Both the position numbers and the translations under genes were made by a program. 64,000 bases of DNA from Scleroderma bovista (taxonomy: Eukaryota > Basidiomycota > Agaricomycetes > Boletales > Sclerodermataceae), in NCBI GenBank assembly GCA_037178675.1, contig JAYMGJ010000723.1, positions 1 to 64,000 on the forward strand, in the 5' to 3' direction. The notes beneath the pieces are model-generated. The model had not been told where the DNA came from, ran no database searches, and worked only from the letters and a program-made list of their open reading frames with translations. Every line of letters starts with the position of its first letter. Position 1 is the first letter of the stretch. Of this stretch, positions 11,819 through 21,357 are shown in pieces.

Positions 11819-13201
11819 CTACGAAGTAAACATTTCCAAGTTGCAGTGTCTTCCTAGTAATGCGTAGTAGATATGTAACCTATCTTCATCATCCACCTTG
11901 ATTTGCCGTAGCCTCACACGTAACCGTGATAGGCCTGATTCCTGTCGACCTCTGAGCCACTTTACGATAGGATCATCAGACTCCCAACGGTCCAGCCACT
12001 GGCAACTGAGACCATCGATGGTTACATTTTCGAGGTTTGGCCATTGGTCTATGGGAGGTCGCCTTTCCAAGACCCCAGATCCAGCCATGAAGAAAGACGT
12101 GTCCCACGCAGATAATCGTACTCGGCGTACCCCTGGAAACGCATGGCACAGAGACTCTGCACCCCGATCGTCGATTTGATAGCAAATTACAAGAGATAAA
12201 TCATGGACATCTCGGAATTTCCCTTCAATGGTATTGAACTCCACAGGGTCATAGATCCAGCACTCTACATTTCGAAGCTTGGGGGCTACGACGGTTTCTA
12301 GAAATGGAATCGGTCCATCGAGGTAGAGTGTAAGGTCCTCAAGGAAAGGCAAGTGGAGATCATTTCGTTTCAATGACCATCCTATACCGTAGCCCTCGAG
12401 TGCAAGCGATGTCAGTGACTGTGCAGGAGTAAGCATTGAAATCACAGGAGGGAGACTATCTGCTTCCGCAAATGTCAGATGTAGCGTCTTGAGTGTGGGG
12501 AGTGCCATAAAGGTGTCGAATTCGAAGGGTGGTTTGAGAATCAGATGTTGGAGAGCAGGAGTACGTGTTGGTGAAAGGAAGTCTGGATACGCCAGGTAAG
12601 GCCGGCCATCGTAATCGTCCCCGAAGTCCATTGATAATTTTTTGAGAAAGGGAACGCTGAGGTAGTTGAGCTCCGTAAGGATGGATTCCACAAACTCCAC
12701 TCCCATGCTATCTGTGTCGATGGTAAGGGAGCGCCAGCGGTTCGCATGTGGAACGATAACGTCCAGTAATGCACTGAACTTGACATGTGCATCATATTTT
12801 CGGGTATGGTCCCAATCCTCAATCCAAATGTCCAGCAACGCCTTACGGCTCCTCTTCAATTGCTTCTTCAATGACTTCTTGCGCCGCATTTGTGTCATCT
12901 TGATGGAAGTCCAGAAGCTGGCATTGTTCCGGACTACATCTCTCCAGTGGCGCGATACACCGACAATCCGATGCAGGGGCTTTTCAGGAAATTTCGGGTC
13001 TGGGATGCAAAGCGTGAAAATGTGCAAAAGTAGCTCTGTAGGGAGACGATTGATAGCAGGTGGTCCCCGGAGGTCATCGATTTTGAGCTTCTGTGCTTCA
13101 ATCGCCCTGTGGATGTGGGAGAGCCTCTCGACAAGATATCTTTCCTGCCTTTCCAGCTGGTCTAGATTAGCCCATGCCCTGTGCAGCTCATCGATAGCCA
13201 T
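11819..13201 (-). CDS. F-box protein, array member F1
   Basis: A single-exon 460-residue protein starting MAIDELHRAW at 13201. Residues 1-45 form a charged coiled coil (LDQLERQERYLVERLSHIHR). An F-box follows at about 50-100 (INRLPTELLLHIFTLCI, then SRHWRDVVRNNASFWTSIK). The rest is a leucine-rich, LRR-like region with repeated 'LxxLTL' steps. F-box proteins recruit substrates to SCF ubiquitin ligases through Skp1; the substrate here is unknown. Six close paralogues in the window share the architecture and strand. A segment at about residues 193-200 (FGDDYDGRPYLA) differs in length and sequence in every copy. F1 is the copy closest to SPC1. Confidence 0.85.
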   Translation of the reverse strand: MAIDELHRAWANLDQLERQERYLVERLSHIHRAIEAQKLKIDDLRGPPAINRLPTELLLHIFTLCIPDPKFPEKPLHRIVGVSRHWRDVVRNNASFWTSIKMTQMRRKKSLKKQLKRSRKALLDIWIEDWDHTRKYDAHVKFSALLDVIVPHANRWRSLTIDTDSMGVEFVESILTELNYLSVPFLKKLSMDFGDDYDGRPYLAYPDFLSPTRTPALQHLILKPPFEFDTFMALPTLKTLHLTFAEADSLPPVISMLTPAQSLTSLALEGYGIGWSLKRNDLHLPFLEDLTLYLDGPIPFLETVVAPKLRNVECWIYDPVEFNTIEGKFRDVHDLSLVICYQIDDRGAESLCHAFPGVRRVRLSAWDTSFFMAGSGVLERRPPIDQWPNLENVTIDGLSCQWLDRWESDDPIVKWLRGRQESGLSRLRVRLRQIKVDDEDRLHIYYALLGRHCNLEMFTS

Positions 13202-13500
13202 ATGAGTAACAGAGTGAGTATTTCCGAATCACCTTTGTTTACAATGTTACAAGTTACAAGGTCACTGAACGTGGAAAGCCTGTAATAAAGCTCCGCGGTG
13301 GAAAATCCCGTTGGGTTCAGTGGCCGCTCTTCGGTAGTTTTTCTCAATCATGTACCAGCACTCTGTTAACAGTCACAACGAGTCTGGGTAAGCGAAAGGG
13401 TAGGAGACCAAGTACCCCCGACGGGTACACTCATTTATTGCATCAATAGGGATCTAGTGTTGTACAATTGGCTAATTAGTGATAACATTTTCCCAACCAC
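13202..13500. other. F1 upstream region
   Basis: Putative promoter of F1. No other gene is seen, and no clear TATA box was found. Confidence 0.35.
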
Positions 13501-14320
13501 CAGCTTCGGTTTATCCTCGCCCATGAGTGAGCACTCTGTCATCATCATCATGCTTGGGAGGTTTGGCCATCGTCATCCTGGTGCTGGTGGTGTCGTTGGC
13601 GTCCGCAGATGGATGATCTAAGCATGTCAAACAGCGCTGAAATGGACGGAATGAGCCAGTGACAATGTGGGTACGTACTTGGGAGTTGGAGGTGTAAGAC
13701 ACGATGTATATGAGGCGGATGGCTTTGGAAGCCATGCGGACGCGACGAATGGGCATAGAGACGTCCCAAGCGGCGAAATGGACGCAGATACGACTGCAAA
13801 CGCACGGAAAATCGTCAGAATAGCCCGAAAGAGATCGACACTGCCAAATTTATCTTTAGGAACTGCAGGGTAGTGTTTAGGCAAGTCAAACGGCTGTGGA
13901 AACCACATGAATGGTTCGACCGTACGCACAGATGTGCAAAGCGTTACGAAGAACCTAGAGATGAAGTGGATAACATCAGATCTTGTCGAAATGAGTCGGA
14001 TATGCAGAACTCACCTCATGATCTTGCAAGAGGACATCTAGACATGTTGCAGATTTGCAGGTGCGTCGAATACCCATGGCACAGCAAATATTGGGAATGA
14101 TATGAAAACGACTGGCAGTGGTGCAAAGGATGTCAGAACGGATGCAAAATCGAAACTCACAGAATACAGAGACCAAGCCGCCAGAACGAACTGAACAATG
14201 GAGAAAGGTTAGCGTCGATGTTAGGGTTGACGTGTACATACATACCTTTAAATGCGCCGCTCTGCCTCGACTTTGTTCTTGTATAGATTGCCATGATAAC
14301 CCTCAAGGGCTTACGCCGTT
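13500..14320 (-). pseudogene. Unrecognised multi-exon membrane-protein gene, probably decayed
   Basis: Minus-strand blocks separated by plausible short introns encode hydrophobic segments. Near 14190-14040 there is FVLAAWSLYS, then VFISFPIFAVPWVFDAP; near 13940-13800 there is RTVEPFMWFPQPFDLPKHY, then SVDLFRAILTIFRAF. Canonical donors are visible (gtgagt at about 14160, gtacgt at about 13678), and a short hydrophilic C-terminal piece ends at 13511. I could not join all blocks in one frame without stops (for example after NLQHV near 14040). It may be a decaying gene or a gene whose splicing I misread. The family was not recognised. Confidence 0.35.
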
Positions 14321-14710
14321 ATCATGTGGAAGACCGTGGTCCTTCTGGTGTCCAGGAGGACGAGGTTCTTTCCGTTTCCAACGCGATGACCATGGTCGAA
14401 GGGGTGTGGAACGCGGGGGACGGGGACATTGTCTTCACGGCAGAGCATGAGGAGGGTGAGCCTTGTTTTAGCGTGCATTAACATTACGGTAGCATCTTCC
14501 TGGCTGGACAGCCTGCAGCTGTGGATGAACGCATCGTAAATCACTCGGACAAGCAACTGATTCATTCCTTTGTCCCTAGGATAGATTAGGCCTGGCGATG
14601 ACATACCCTTCAGCCCAGACTTCTGAACCGCAGTGGGTATCACAGAGGTTCTGTGTAAATACTCTGGCGAAATCTCCCCAAATGTAAGGATCCTCTTGCG
14701 CCCATTGTGT

Positions 14711-15735
14711 CTGGTCATGTCTTTTGCCACTTCATTCAATTCTGGTTGGAGAACATTAACTATGCTAATGCCGCTCCGCAGTGTTCAAGACCCTCCCATC
14801 CCAGTAAGCCAGACTATGTCACTGCTACTGGCGGTGACTTCTTTGGTCTGGCCTCCGACGACCCCGCAGCTATTCTGTCGAACATCGTAACTATTGTCGA
14901 CCTCCTTGCAAAGGCTGGCATAAGCTGTGCTGACGAGGAAAACATGCCCACCAAACTGGACGGCTACACATACTATAGGTGAAAACATAACCAATTGGCC
15001 TCTCACGACAGTTGGCCAATAACATCACTGCTTACGACGCGAGGAACACACCTCAGTTACATGTGACACCTTTCGGCTGACTGAATCCCTTGATAGGTTG
15101 GAAACAACATGTTGTCTCAGTGGTTTTTCGTCACGCCAAACATGAAAGAATACGCTCTCTGTTGTGGGAAACACGACACGAACACCATAAACGTTAAAAG
15201 CGATGGCCATGATACGGGTGTGGCGTATGCCGCCCAATGGTTGAACTACTGGCTGATACCCTTACTCTCAGACGCTACCTTCACCTGTTAACATTTGATG
15301 AGTAAGTACACCAATCCTTGTGGGTGGTCCCAATGATCTAACCCTTGGTTGACCTCAGGAACGCGTCGTACAATATCAGCACCCAAATATACACCATTCT
15401 GCTCAGTGGTGCCGTGCCATCCATGTTAAAGGGGACGACCGACGACACGTTCTATACACACTACTCCATGCAAGATCCTGACAAGATGTGCGTAGCGCAT
15501 CATTGACATGTGCCATATCATGCTCGCCACTGTCCAAAACAACTGAATCTCAGACGCCACCGACTGTAACAAGACTCCTGCCAGTGCGTCGCGCAAAACA
15601 CTGCTGTTCTCCTTTGCAAGAACTAGTGATGGACACACCTCAGATGTCTTCAAATTCGTTGCGGATGCCACCGGATACAAGAACAATGATCTGAGCAACG
15701 AGTCCAAGCCTCCGCTTCTGGCCCTGAACCCCTGT
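14711..15735 (+). pseudogene. Acid phosphatase of the phosphoesterase family (PF04185), broken
   Basis: Collinear pieces of a secreted acid phosphatase in shifting frames. FWLENINYANA and GGDFFGLASDD, then DLLAKAGIS, lie at 14735-14982. LSQWFFVTPNM is at about 15112-15144, and DGHDTGV with LNYWLIPLL at about 15205-15275. LLTFDE at about 15291 is followed by a good 3' splice site and then YNISTQIYTILLSGAVPS at about 15370-15425. FKFVADATGYKNNDL is at about 15650-15695. The family order is preserved, but a block between YTYYR and ANNIT is deleted, and stops and frameshifts follow, so no functional product is expected. The missing N-terminus was not found upstream. Confidence 0.7.
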
Positions 15736-15829
15736 CACTCTGCACCATTGCCTCGCCAACCAGCTGTGTGGGTGCATGTGGAGAACCGACTATCTAATTG
15801 CTAAATGCAGGCGTCGTTAACATAACAAC

Positions 15830-16214
15830 TGTGATACAAACATATTTGTTTTCTTGGTTTCCATTGGCAGTCTTTTCTAGAAGGGTATCGCCAGTCCTTG
15901 TGTTTTCGTTGGAAATTATTATAAGTATGTGCTTGGTATACACCTCATGTTGTGTTCAGCGTACTCGGACGCGCCTTGCATTAATGGCGATGTGGATCAT
16001 TCCCCCGATTCACTCATGTAAGCGATGAAAACAAAGAAAGTTCTCCCCCGCTGTCGCTGCATGGACACATCATATGCAACTCCCTTCTGTACCTCGAGTT
16101 CAGTTGCTGACAGTCAGTCGCATATTTGTAATAGGGCTCACGATTAGCTAGGCTACAAGTACAGATAGCGATGATCTCTGGATCTTCTCGTGATGTTGCA
16201 TCTGACATTAGTAG
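15830..16214. repeat. F-box 3' flank, variant A
   Basis: Second copy of the variant A flank, beside F2. It is closest in sequence to the copy at 48340-48824, including a shared cagcgtactcggac segment that the F1 flank lacks. Confidence 0.6.
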
Positions 16215-17684
16215 CTACTTCAATTGTCCGAGCGGCCTGAGATCAGATTGAGGAGAAACATATGGCTCCGATTCGACAAAGAACTCACCAACTAATATGT
16301 CGAAGACTTCCACATTGCAGTATGTTTCTAGGTCAAATGAGTAGTAGCCAGGTAACCCATCTCCATCTCCCTCGATTTGGGACAGTCTCACGTGTAACCG
16401 TGATAGGCCTGATTCCTGTCGACCTTCGAGCCACTTTACAATAGGATCATCAAACTCCCAACGGCCCAGCCACTTGCGACCGAGATCATCGAGGGTTACA
16501 GTTTCGAGGTTTAGCCATTGATCTATTATTACAGTGGGAGGTCGCCTTTCCAAGATCCCGGCAGATTCGTGGGTACCAGCCACGAAGAAGAATATGTCCC
16601 ACGCCGATAATTGTACTCGGCGTACCCCTGGAAATGCACGGCACAGAGACTCTGCGCTCCGATCGTTGATATCAAGAGATAGATCATGGACATCTCGGAA
16701 TTTCCCTTCAATGGTATTGAACTCCACGGGATAATGGAAATAGAGCCGTACATATCGAAGCTTGGGTGCTATTACTGCTTCTAGAAACGGAAGCGGTGTA
16801 TTGAGCTCGAGTGTAAGGTGCTCAAGAAGAGGCAAATGGAGATCATTTCGTTTCAATGTCCATCCTGTACTGTCACCGTTGAGTACGAGCGATGTCAGTG
16901 ACTGTGCAGGAGTAAGCATTGAAATCACAGGAGGGGAATGATTTGCTTCCGCAAATGTCAGATGCAGCGTCTTGAGTGTGGGGAGTGCCATGAAGGTGTC
17001 CAATTGGAAGGGTGTTTTGAGGGTCAGATGTTGGAGAGCGGGAGCATGTGCTGGTAAAGGGAAGTCTGGATAAGCCAGGCGAGGCGGGTCGTCGTCGTCG
17101 TCGTCGAAGTTCATTGAAAATTCTCTGAGAAAGGGAATGCTGAGGTGGTTGAGCTCCGTAAAGGTGGATTCCACGAACTCCGTTCCCATGCTGTCTGTGT
17201 CGATGGCAAGGGAGCGCCAGCGGTTCGCATGTGGGAGGATAACGCCCAGAAGTGCACGGAACTTGGCAAGTACATCATATTTTCGGGTATAGACCCAACC
17301 CTCAATCCAAATGTCCAGCAAAGCTTCACGGCTCCTCTCCAATTGCTTCTTCAATGACTTCTTGCGCTGCCTTCGTGTCACCTTGATGGAAGTCCAGAAG
17401 CTGGGATTGTTCCAGACTATATCTCTCCAGCTGCGCGACACACCGACAATCCGATGCAGTGACTTTTCAGGAAACTTCGGGTGTCGGATGCAAAGGGTGA
17501 AAATGTGCAAGAGTAGCTCTGTAGGGAGACGAGTGATAGCAGATGGTCCCCGGAGGTTATCAATTTTTAGCTTCTGTGCTTCGATCGCCTTGCGGATTTC
17601 GGAGAGCTTCTCGACAAGATGTCTTTCCTGTCTTTCCAGCTGGTCTAGCTTAGCTCGTTCCCTGTGCAGCTCATCGACAGCCAT
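16215..17684 (-). CDS. F-box protein, array member F2
   Basis: A 489-residue single-exon paralogue starting MAVDELHRERAK at 17684. The coiled coil, F-box (AITRLPTELLLHIFTLCI) and LRR-like body are as in F1. It is the only copy whose frame continues about 28 residues past the common end (EFFVESEPYVSPQSDLRPLG). In the other copies the same DNA is present but out of frame or after a stop, so F2 probably keeps the ancestral C-terminus. Its variable segment is an acidic run (MNFDDDDDDPPR, about residue 195), encoded by a GTC/GAC repeat at about 17086-17112. The frame is intact. Confidence 0.85.
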   Translation of the reverse strand: MAVDELHRERAKLDQLERQERHLVEKLSEIRKAIEAQKLKIDNLRGPSAITRLPTELLLHIFTLCIRHPKFPEKSLHRIVGVSRSWRDIVWNNPSFWTSIKVTRRQRKKSLKKQLERSREALLDIWIEGWVYTRKYDVLAKFRALLGVILPHANRWRSLAIDTDSMGTEFVESTFTELNHLSIPFLREFSMNFDDDDDDPPRLAYPDFPLPAHAPALQHLTLKTPFQLDTFMALPTLKTLHLTFAEANHSPPVISMLTPAQSLTSLVLNGDSTGWTLKRNDLHLPLLEHLTLELNTPLPFLEAVIAPKLRYVRLYFHYPVEFNTIEGKFRDVHDLSLDINDRSAESLCRAFPGVRRVQLSAWDIFFFVAGTHESAGILERRPPTVIIDQWLNLETVTLDDLGRKWLGRWEFDDPIVKWLEGRQESGLSRLHVRLSQIEGDGDGLPGYYSFDLETYCNVEVFDILVGEFFVESEPYVSPQSDLRPLGQLK

Positions 17685-18043
17685 GGTGAGTAGTCACGAT
17701 GAGCCACAAAGCTTACGTGATCTATTTGAAGCATCTACCAAGTCAAACTACTATTGCTTACCACACAGTTTGCCTCCCCACCGGTTTTTCAAAATGATGA
17801 CTTCTTCAAATTTTCTGTATGGCCACATGTCATGAAATATGTATCCTCAGGTACTGCGAAGTTGAATGACAGTGATCCACTGAGTATTACTATCTTGCAA
17901 CTCAAATTTAGTCTTGTACGCCTGAACTTCGGACTCAAACGACCCCAATTGCATCTGAGATTAGGTACTTAAACTGTCCGAGCGGCCTGAGATCAGATTG
18001 AGGTCAAAAATATATGACTTTGATTCGGAAAGGAACTCACTAA
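17685..18043. repeat. F2 upstream region and F-box 3' flank of F3
   Basis: 17685-17890 is the putative F2 promoter. 17890-18043 matches the conserved last part of the F-box 3' flank (gtccgagcggcctgagatcagattgagg type), but without fragment X, so the unit boundary here differs from that of F4, F5 and F7. Confidence 0.5.
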
Positions 18044-19429
18044 CTATGTTGAGGAAGTATCCAATGTGCAGTATCTTCCTAGTAATGCGTAGTAGGTAGA
18101 TAACCTATCTCCATCTGTCTTGATTTGGGGCAACTTCACGCATAACCGTGATAGGCCTGATTCCTGTCGATCTCCGAGCCACTTTACGATAGGATCGTCA
18201 AGCTCCCAATGTTCCAGCAATGGGAGACCGACACCGCGGAGGGTTACAGTTTCGAGTTTTAGCCATTGGTCTATGGGAGGTCGCCTTTCCAAAACCCCAG
18301 ATCCGTGGCCCATACCAGCCATGAAGAAAGGAGCGTCCCGCGCCAATAATTCCACTTGGCGTACCCCTGGGAATGCACGGCACAGAGACTCTGCACCCCG
18401 ATCATCGACTTCACACTGGCAGAATTCAAGAGTTAGATCATGGACATCTCTGAATTTCCCTTCAATGGTATTGAACTCAAAGGGGTTGTAGAGCTGGCAC
18501 CGTACATATTGAAGCTTGGGTGCTACGATTGCTTCTAGAAACGGCACCGGTGTATTGAGGTAGAGTGTAAGATGGTCAAGGAGAGGAAGGTGGAGATCGT
18601 CTCGTTTCAATGACCATCCTGTACTGTCACCGTTGAGGACGAGCGATGTCAGCAATTGTGCAGGAGCGAGCATTGGAATCACAGGAGGGGGATGATCTGC
18701 TTTCGCAAATTTCAGATGCAGTGTCTTGAGTGTGGGGAGTGCCATGAATGTGTCTAATGGGAAGGGTGGTTTGAGGGTCAGATGTTGGAGAGCCGGAGTA
18801 CGTGTTGGTGAGAGGAAGTCTGGATAAGGACCAGGCGGATCATCGAAAGGGACCCCAGTGATCATTGAGAATTCTCTGAGAAAGGGAATGCTGAGGTGGT
18901 TGAACTCCGTGAGGAAGGATTCCACGAACTCCTGTTCCATGCTATCTGTGTCGATGGTAAGGGAGCGCCAGCGGTTCGCATGTGGAACAATAGCGTCTAG
19001 TAGTGCACGGAACTTGTCATATACATCATTTGGGCGATAGTCCCAACCTTCAATCCAAATGGCCAGCAAAGCTTTACGGCTCCTCTCCAATTGCTTCTTC
19101 AATGACTTCTTGCGCTGCATTTGTGTCACCTTGATGGAAGTCCAGAAGCTGGGATTGTTCCAGACTACATCTCTCCAGCGGTGCGATACAACGGTAATCC
19201 AATGCAGTGACTCTTCAGTAAATTTTGGGTCTGGGATGCAAAGGGTAAAAATCTGCGAAAGTAGCTCTGTAGGGAGATCATTGATAGTGGGTCGTGCCAG
19301 GTCATCGATTTTGAGCTTCTGTGCTTCAATCGCCTTGCGGATTTCGGAGAGCCTCTCAACAAGATGCTTTTCCTGTCTTTCCAGCCGGTCTAGCTCAGCC
19401 AATGCCTTGTGCAGTTCATCAGCAGCCAT
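18044..19429 (-). CDS. F-box protein, array member F3
   Basis: A 461-residue paralogue. I start it at MAADELHKAL (19429) because that start aligns with every other copy; the open frame runs upstream to 19573, but the extra 48 residues have no counterpart. The F-box reads INDLPTELLSQIFTLCI. The variable segment is SMITGVPFDDPPGPYPDF, nearly the same as in F5. A second variable site (ECQ-region, FCQCEVDDRGAESLC) has two extra residues relative to F2. The open frame ends at DTSST, short of the F2 tail. Confidence 0.85.
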   Translation of the reverse strand: MAADELHKALAELDRLERQEKHLVERLSEIRKAIEAQKLKIDDLARPTINDLPTELLSQIFTLCIPDPKFTEESLHWITVVSHRWRDVVWNNPSFWTSIKVTQMQRKKSLKKQLERSRKALLAIWIEGWDYRPNDVYDKFRALLDAIVPHANRWRSLTIDTDSMEQEFVESFLTEFNHLSIPFLREFSMITGVPFDDPPGPYPDFLSPTRTPALQHLTLKPPFPLDTFMALPTLKTLHLKFAKADHPPPVIPMLAPAQLLTSLVLNGDSTGWSLKRDDLHLPLLDHLTLYLNTPVPFLEAIVAPKLQYVRCQLYNPFEFNTIEGKFRDVHDLTLEFCQCEVDDRGAESLCRAFPGVRQVELLARDAPFFMAGMGHGSGVLERRPPIDQWLKLETVTLRGVGLPLLEHWELDDPIVKWLGDRQESGLSRLCVKLPQIKTDGDRLSTYYALLGRYCTLDTSST

Positions 19430-20042
19430 GGTGGGTGACAGAGCGTGTCTTTCCAAATGATGACACAAATAACAAAAGTAGTAGTTCCTGCGAGGCTGAC
19501 TCTGTGCAAAAGTATATAAACCGTGTACATACTTGGCTTCTGATTGATAGTACTTGGACTCTTGGAGAAGCAATCGTTGAGGAATTTGGGGTCGAATATG
19601 CTTTCAATTGAAGATGGTGACAAAGTGCCGGCTCTGCTGACATGTTGCCGCTGCTGCGTTCCTCCCTAGTTACTGGTTCAAGTCAAAGTGTGTCACGAGC
19701 AAGGGGGGTTGATAGTCTCGAGTACGTGAAATGTATCGTCCTGTCTGCCTCTATTTTACCGACGGGACGCGGTAATCTGGCCTGTGTTGTGACTGGATTG
19801 ACCACGCAAGTACTTGGTTTATAGTAGTGAACGGCGGCCAAGTAGATCGTGTGTTCCTCAGAAGTGATGAGAGTCCTACATAGGATGGAACAGGCGCGCC
19901 GCTGGTTCAGACCCAGTCGGGTAATGATGTATGCCTTAATTGCTCACATGTAGACTCTACATAAATGCTTTGCAGGTAGTGTACTGGACTGGCAGTTGAC
20001 AATGCGAAAAATGATCCAGGGTAACCTCATAGTATCATTCAT
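19430..20042. other. F3 upstream region
   Basis: Includes a 5' leader that is open in frame with F3 and spacer DNA up to the phosphatase remnant. A segment at about 19925-20030 (ccttaattgctcacatgtagactc) recurs at 22870 and 33050, so it belongs to the duplicated unit. Confidence 0.4.
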
Positions 20043-20848
20043 TCAAGGAAGTAGTAGCCCAGCTTTCTCATCGACGAACGTAGCATAGTTCTGACGGGTA
20101 CCATCAGCTCGACCCCCGCTGTAGGTGGCGCACACATTCACCTCAAGCCGCCTCTCCACCATATGATGCCGCCGCTGGCGCTTGGCAATCATCTACGCGA
20201 CAAACACCATGGGCACAAGCATCAAAGACATGAACAAAAGCAGCGCAGAAAAGACCCCTACAATGACAGCATCGAAGGGGAACCAACGGTTGTTGCTGCA
20301 TGCAGAGCTCCATTTCTTGGTGTCCGGGATGGCATAGTGATGGAAGATTCAAGAGAGAGAGGTGAGCACTTGGAACACACGGTACAGGGGATACAAACGG
20401 TGGGACGCACGCACCTCCAGGTGGTAGATGAACTCAGTCATGGGGAGAGAATCCTCCTCGTGCCCGAACACGCAGATTAGTCTGAAAGTCGCTGTCAGTG
20501 CCGTTCTTGAATTTGATACGAACGAAGTCGCGAAATTCAGGTGCGGGACCACGGAGGAGTTCGAATGCCAGTGCAGAGGCGTAGTTGGCTACACGTCTAA
20601 GTAGCGTTGGACGCACTTGGAGGAAAATGTAAGAGATACTCGCACTCGAGCCTGACACACCCATCATGTGGAAGAGGGAGATGAAGGGCTGGTAGCTGGT
20701 CTCGATGAGCAAGATGCGGAACGGGTCGTCATCGAAGGCAATCCCCTCGAGGGCCCTCAAGATAGGGTGCATCAAGGTAGTTCAACCAGCGACTGTGGAC
20801 CGTGAGATGTACAGAACTAGAGGTTGTATCATAAAGACGCACTGTTTC
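20043..20848 (-). pseudogene. Truncated histidine-acid-phosphatase-like remnant, copy 1
   Basis: Matches only the 3' half of the intact gene at 33222-35003: the exons encoding ILRALEGIAFDDDPFRILL through the C-terminal membrane segment and the final NEKAGLLLP-type end. It stops matching at about 20848, a few bases into the homologue of exon 5. The N-terminal half with the catalytic motif is absent. A frameshift after DSDFQT destroys the remaining frame. The remnant sits immediately upstream of F3 in the same orientation, as the intact gene does relative to F5. Confidence 0.8.
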
Positions 20849-21357
20849 GTCACGATTGCATGCAAGCTCTCATTGTAGTGTAATCGAGCTCCTTCATCGC
20901 AGTAGAGTAGTAAGGGTTCCCAAGTCTTTTGTCAAATACATACCATGTTTCATTACCTTTCAGAATCTCATCCCATTCCTCGTCTGATGTCCCTTTCCCA
21001 CCCCGTATGGCATGCAAAGCCAAAGTCTATGACCATCGCACGTTCCGCTGCTTCGGCAGGCACGAACGGAGTATACTTCTAGTTGATATTCGCTTACACA
21101 TGAAAGGCAGCGGCTGCCTCGATCAATATCTATAGAGTCTGGACGAACCAGCGCAGTGACTCTGGCGGGGGCAGGAGCCTCCCAGACGGGCCAGAACGAA
21201 CTTACTATACTGCAACTCAAATTTAGTCTTGTACTCCTGAACCTCAGGCTCAAACGACCTAAGTTGGCATCTGAGATTAGGCACTTAAATTGTCCGAGCA
21301 GCCTGACATCAGATTGAGGTCAAAAATATGACTTCGATTCGGAAAAGAACTCACCAA
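20849..21357. repeat. Fragment X plus F-box 3' flank, variant B (F4 unit)
   Basis: Begins exactly where the phosphatase homology ends and runs to the F4 stop. The same junction occurs at about 23818 and 51201. At about 21237-21260 it contains the uninterrupted sequence (cctgaacctcaggctcaaac) that is the retrotransposon target in the next unit. Confidence 0.65.

Noticed and set aside
19429..19573. N-terminal extension of F3 (also 33061 for F5, 22785 for F4)
   Set aside because: The extra residues are not shared between copies, while the MA[AV]DELH start aligns in all seven.
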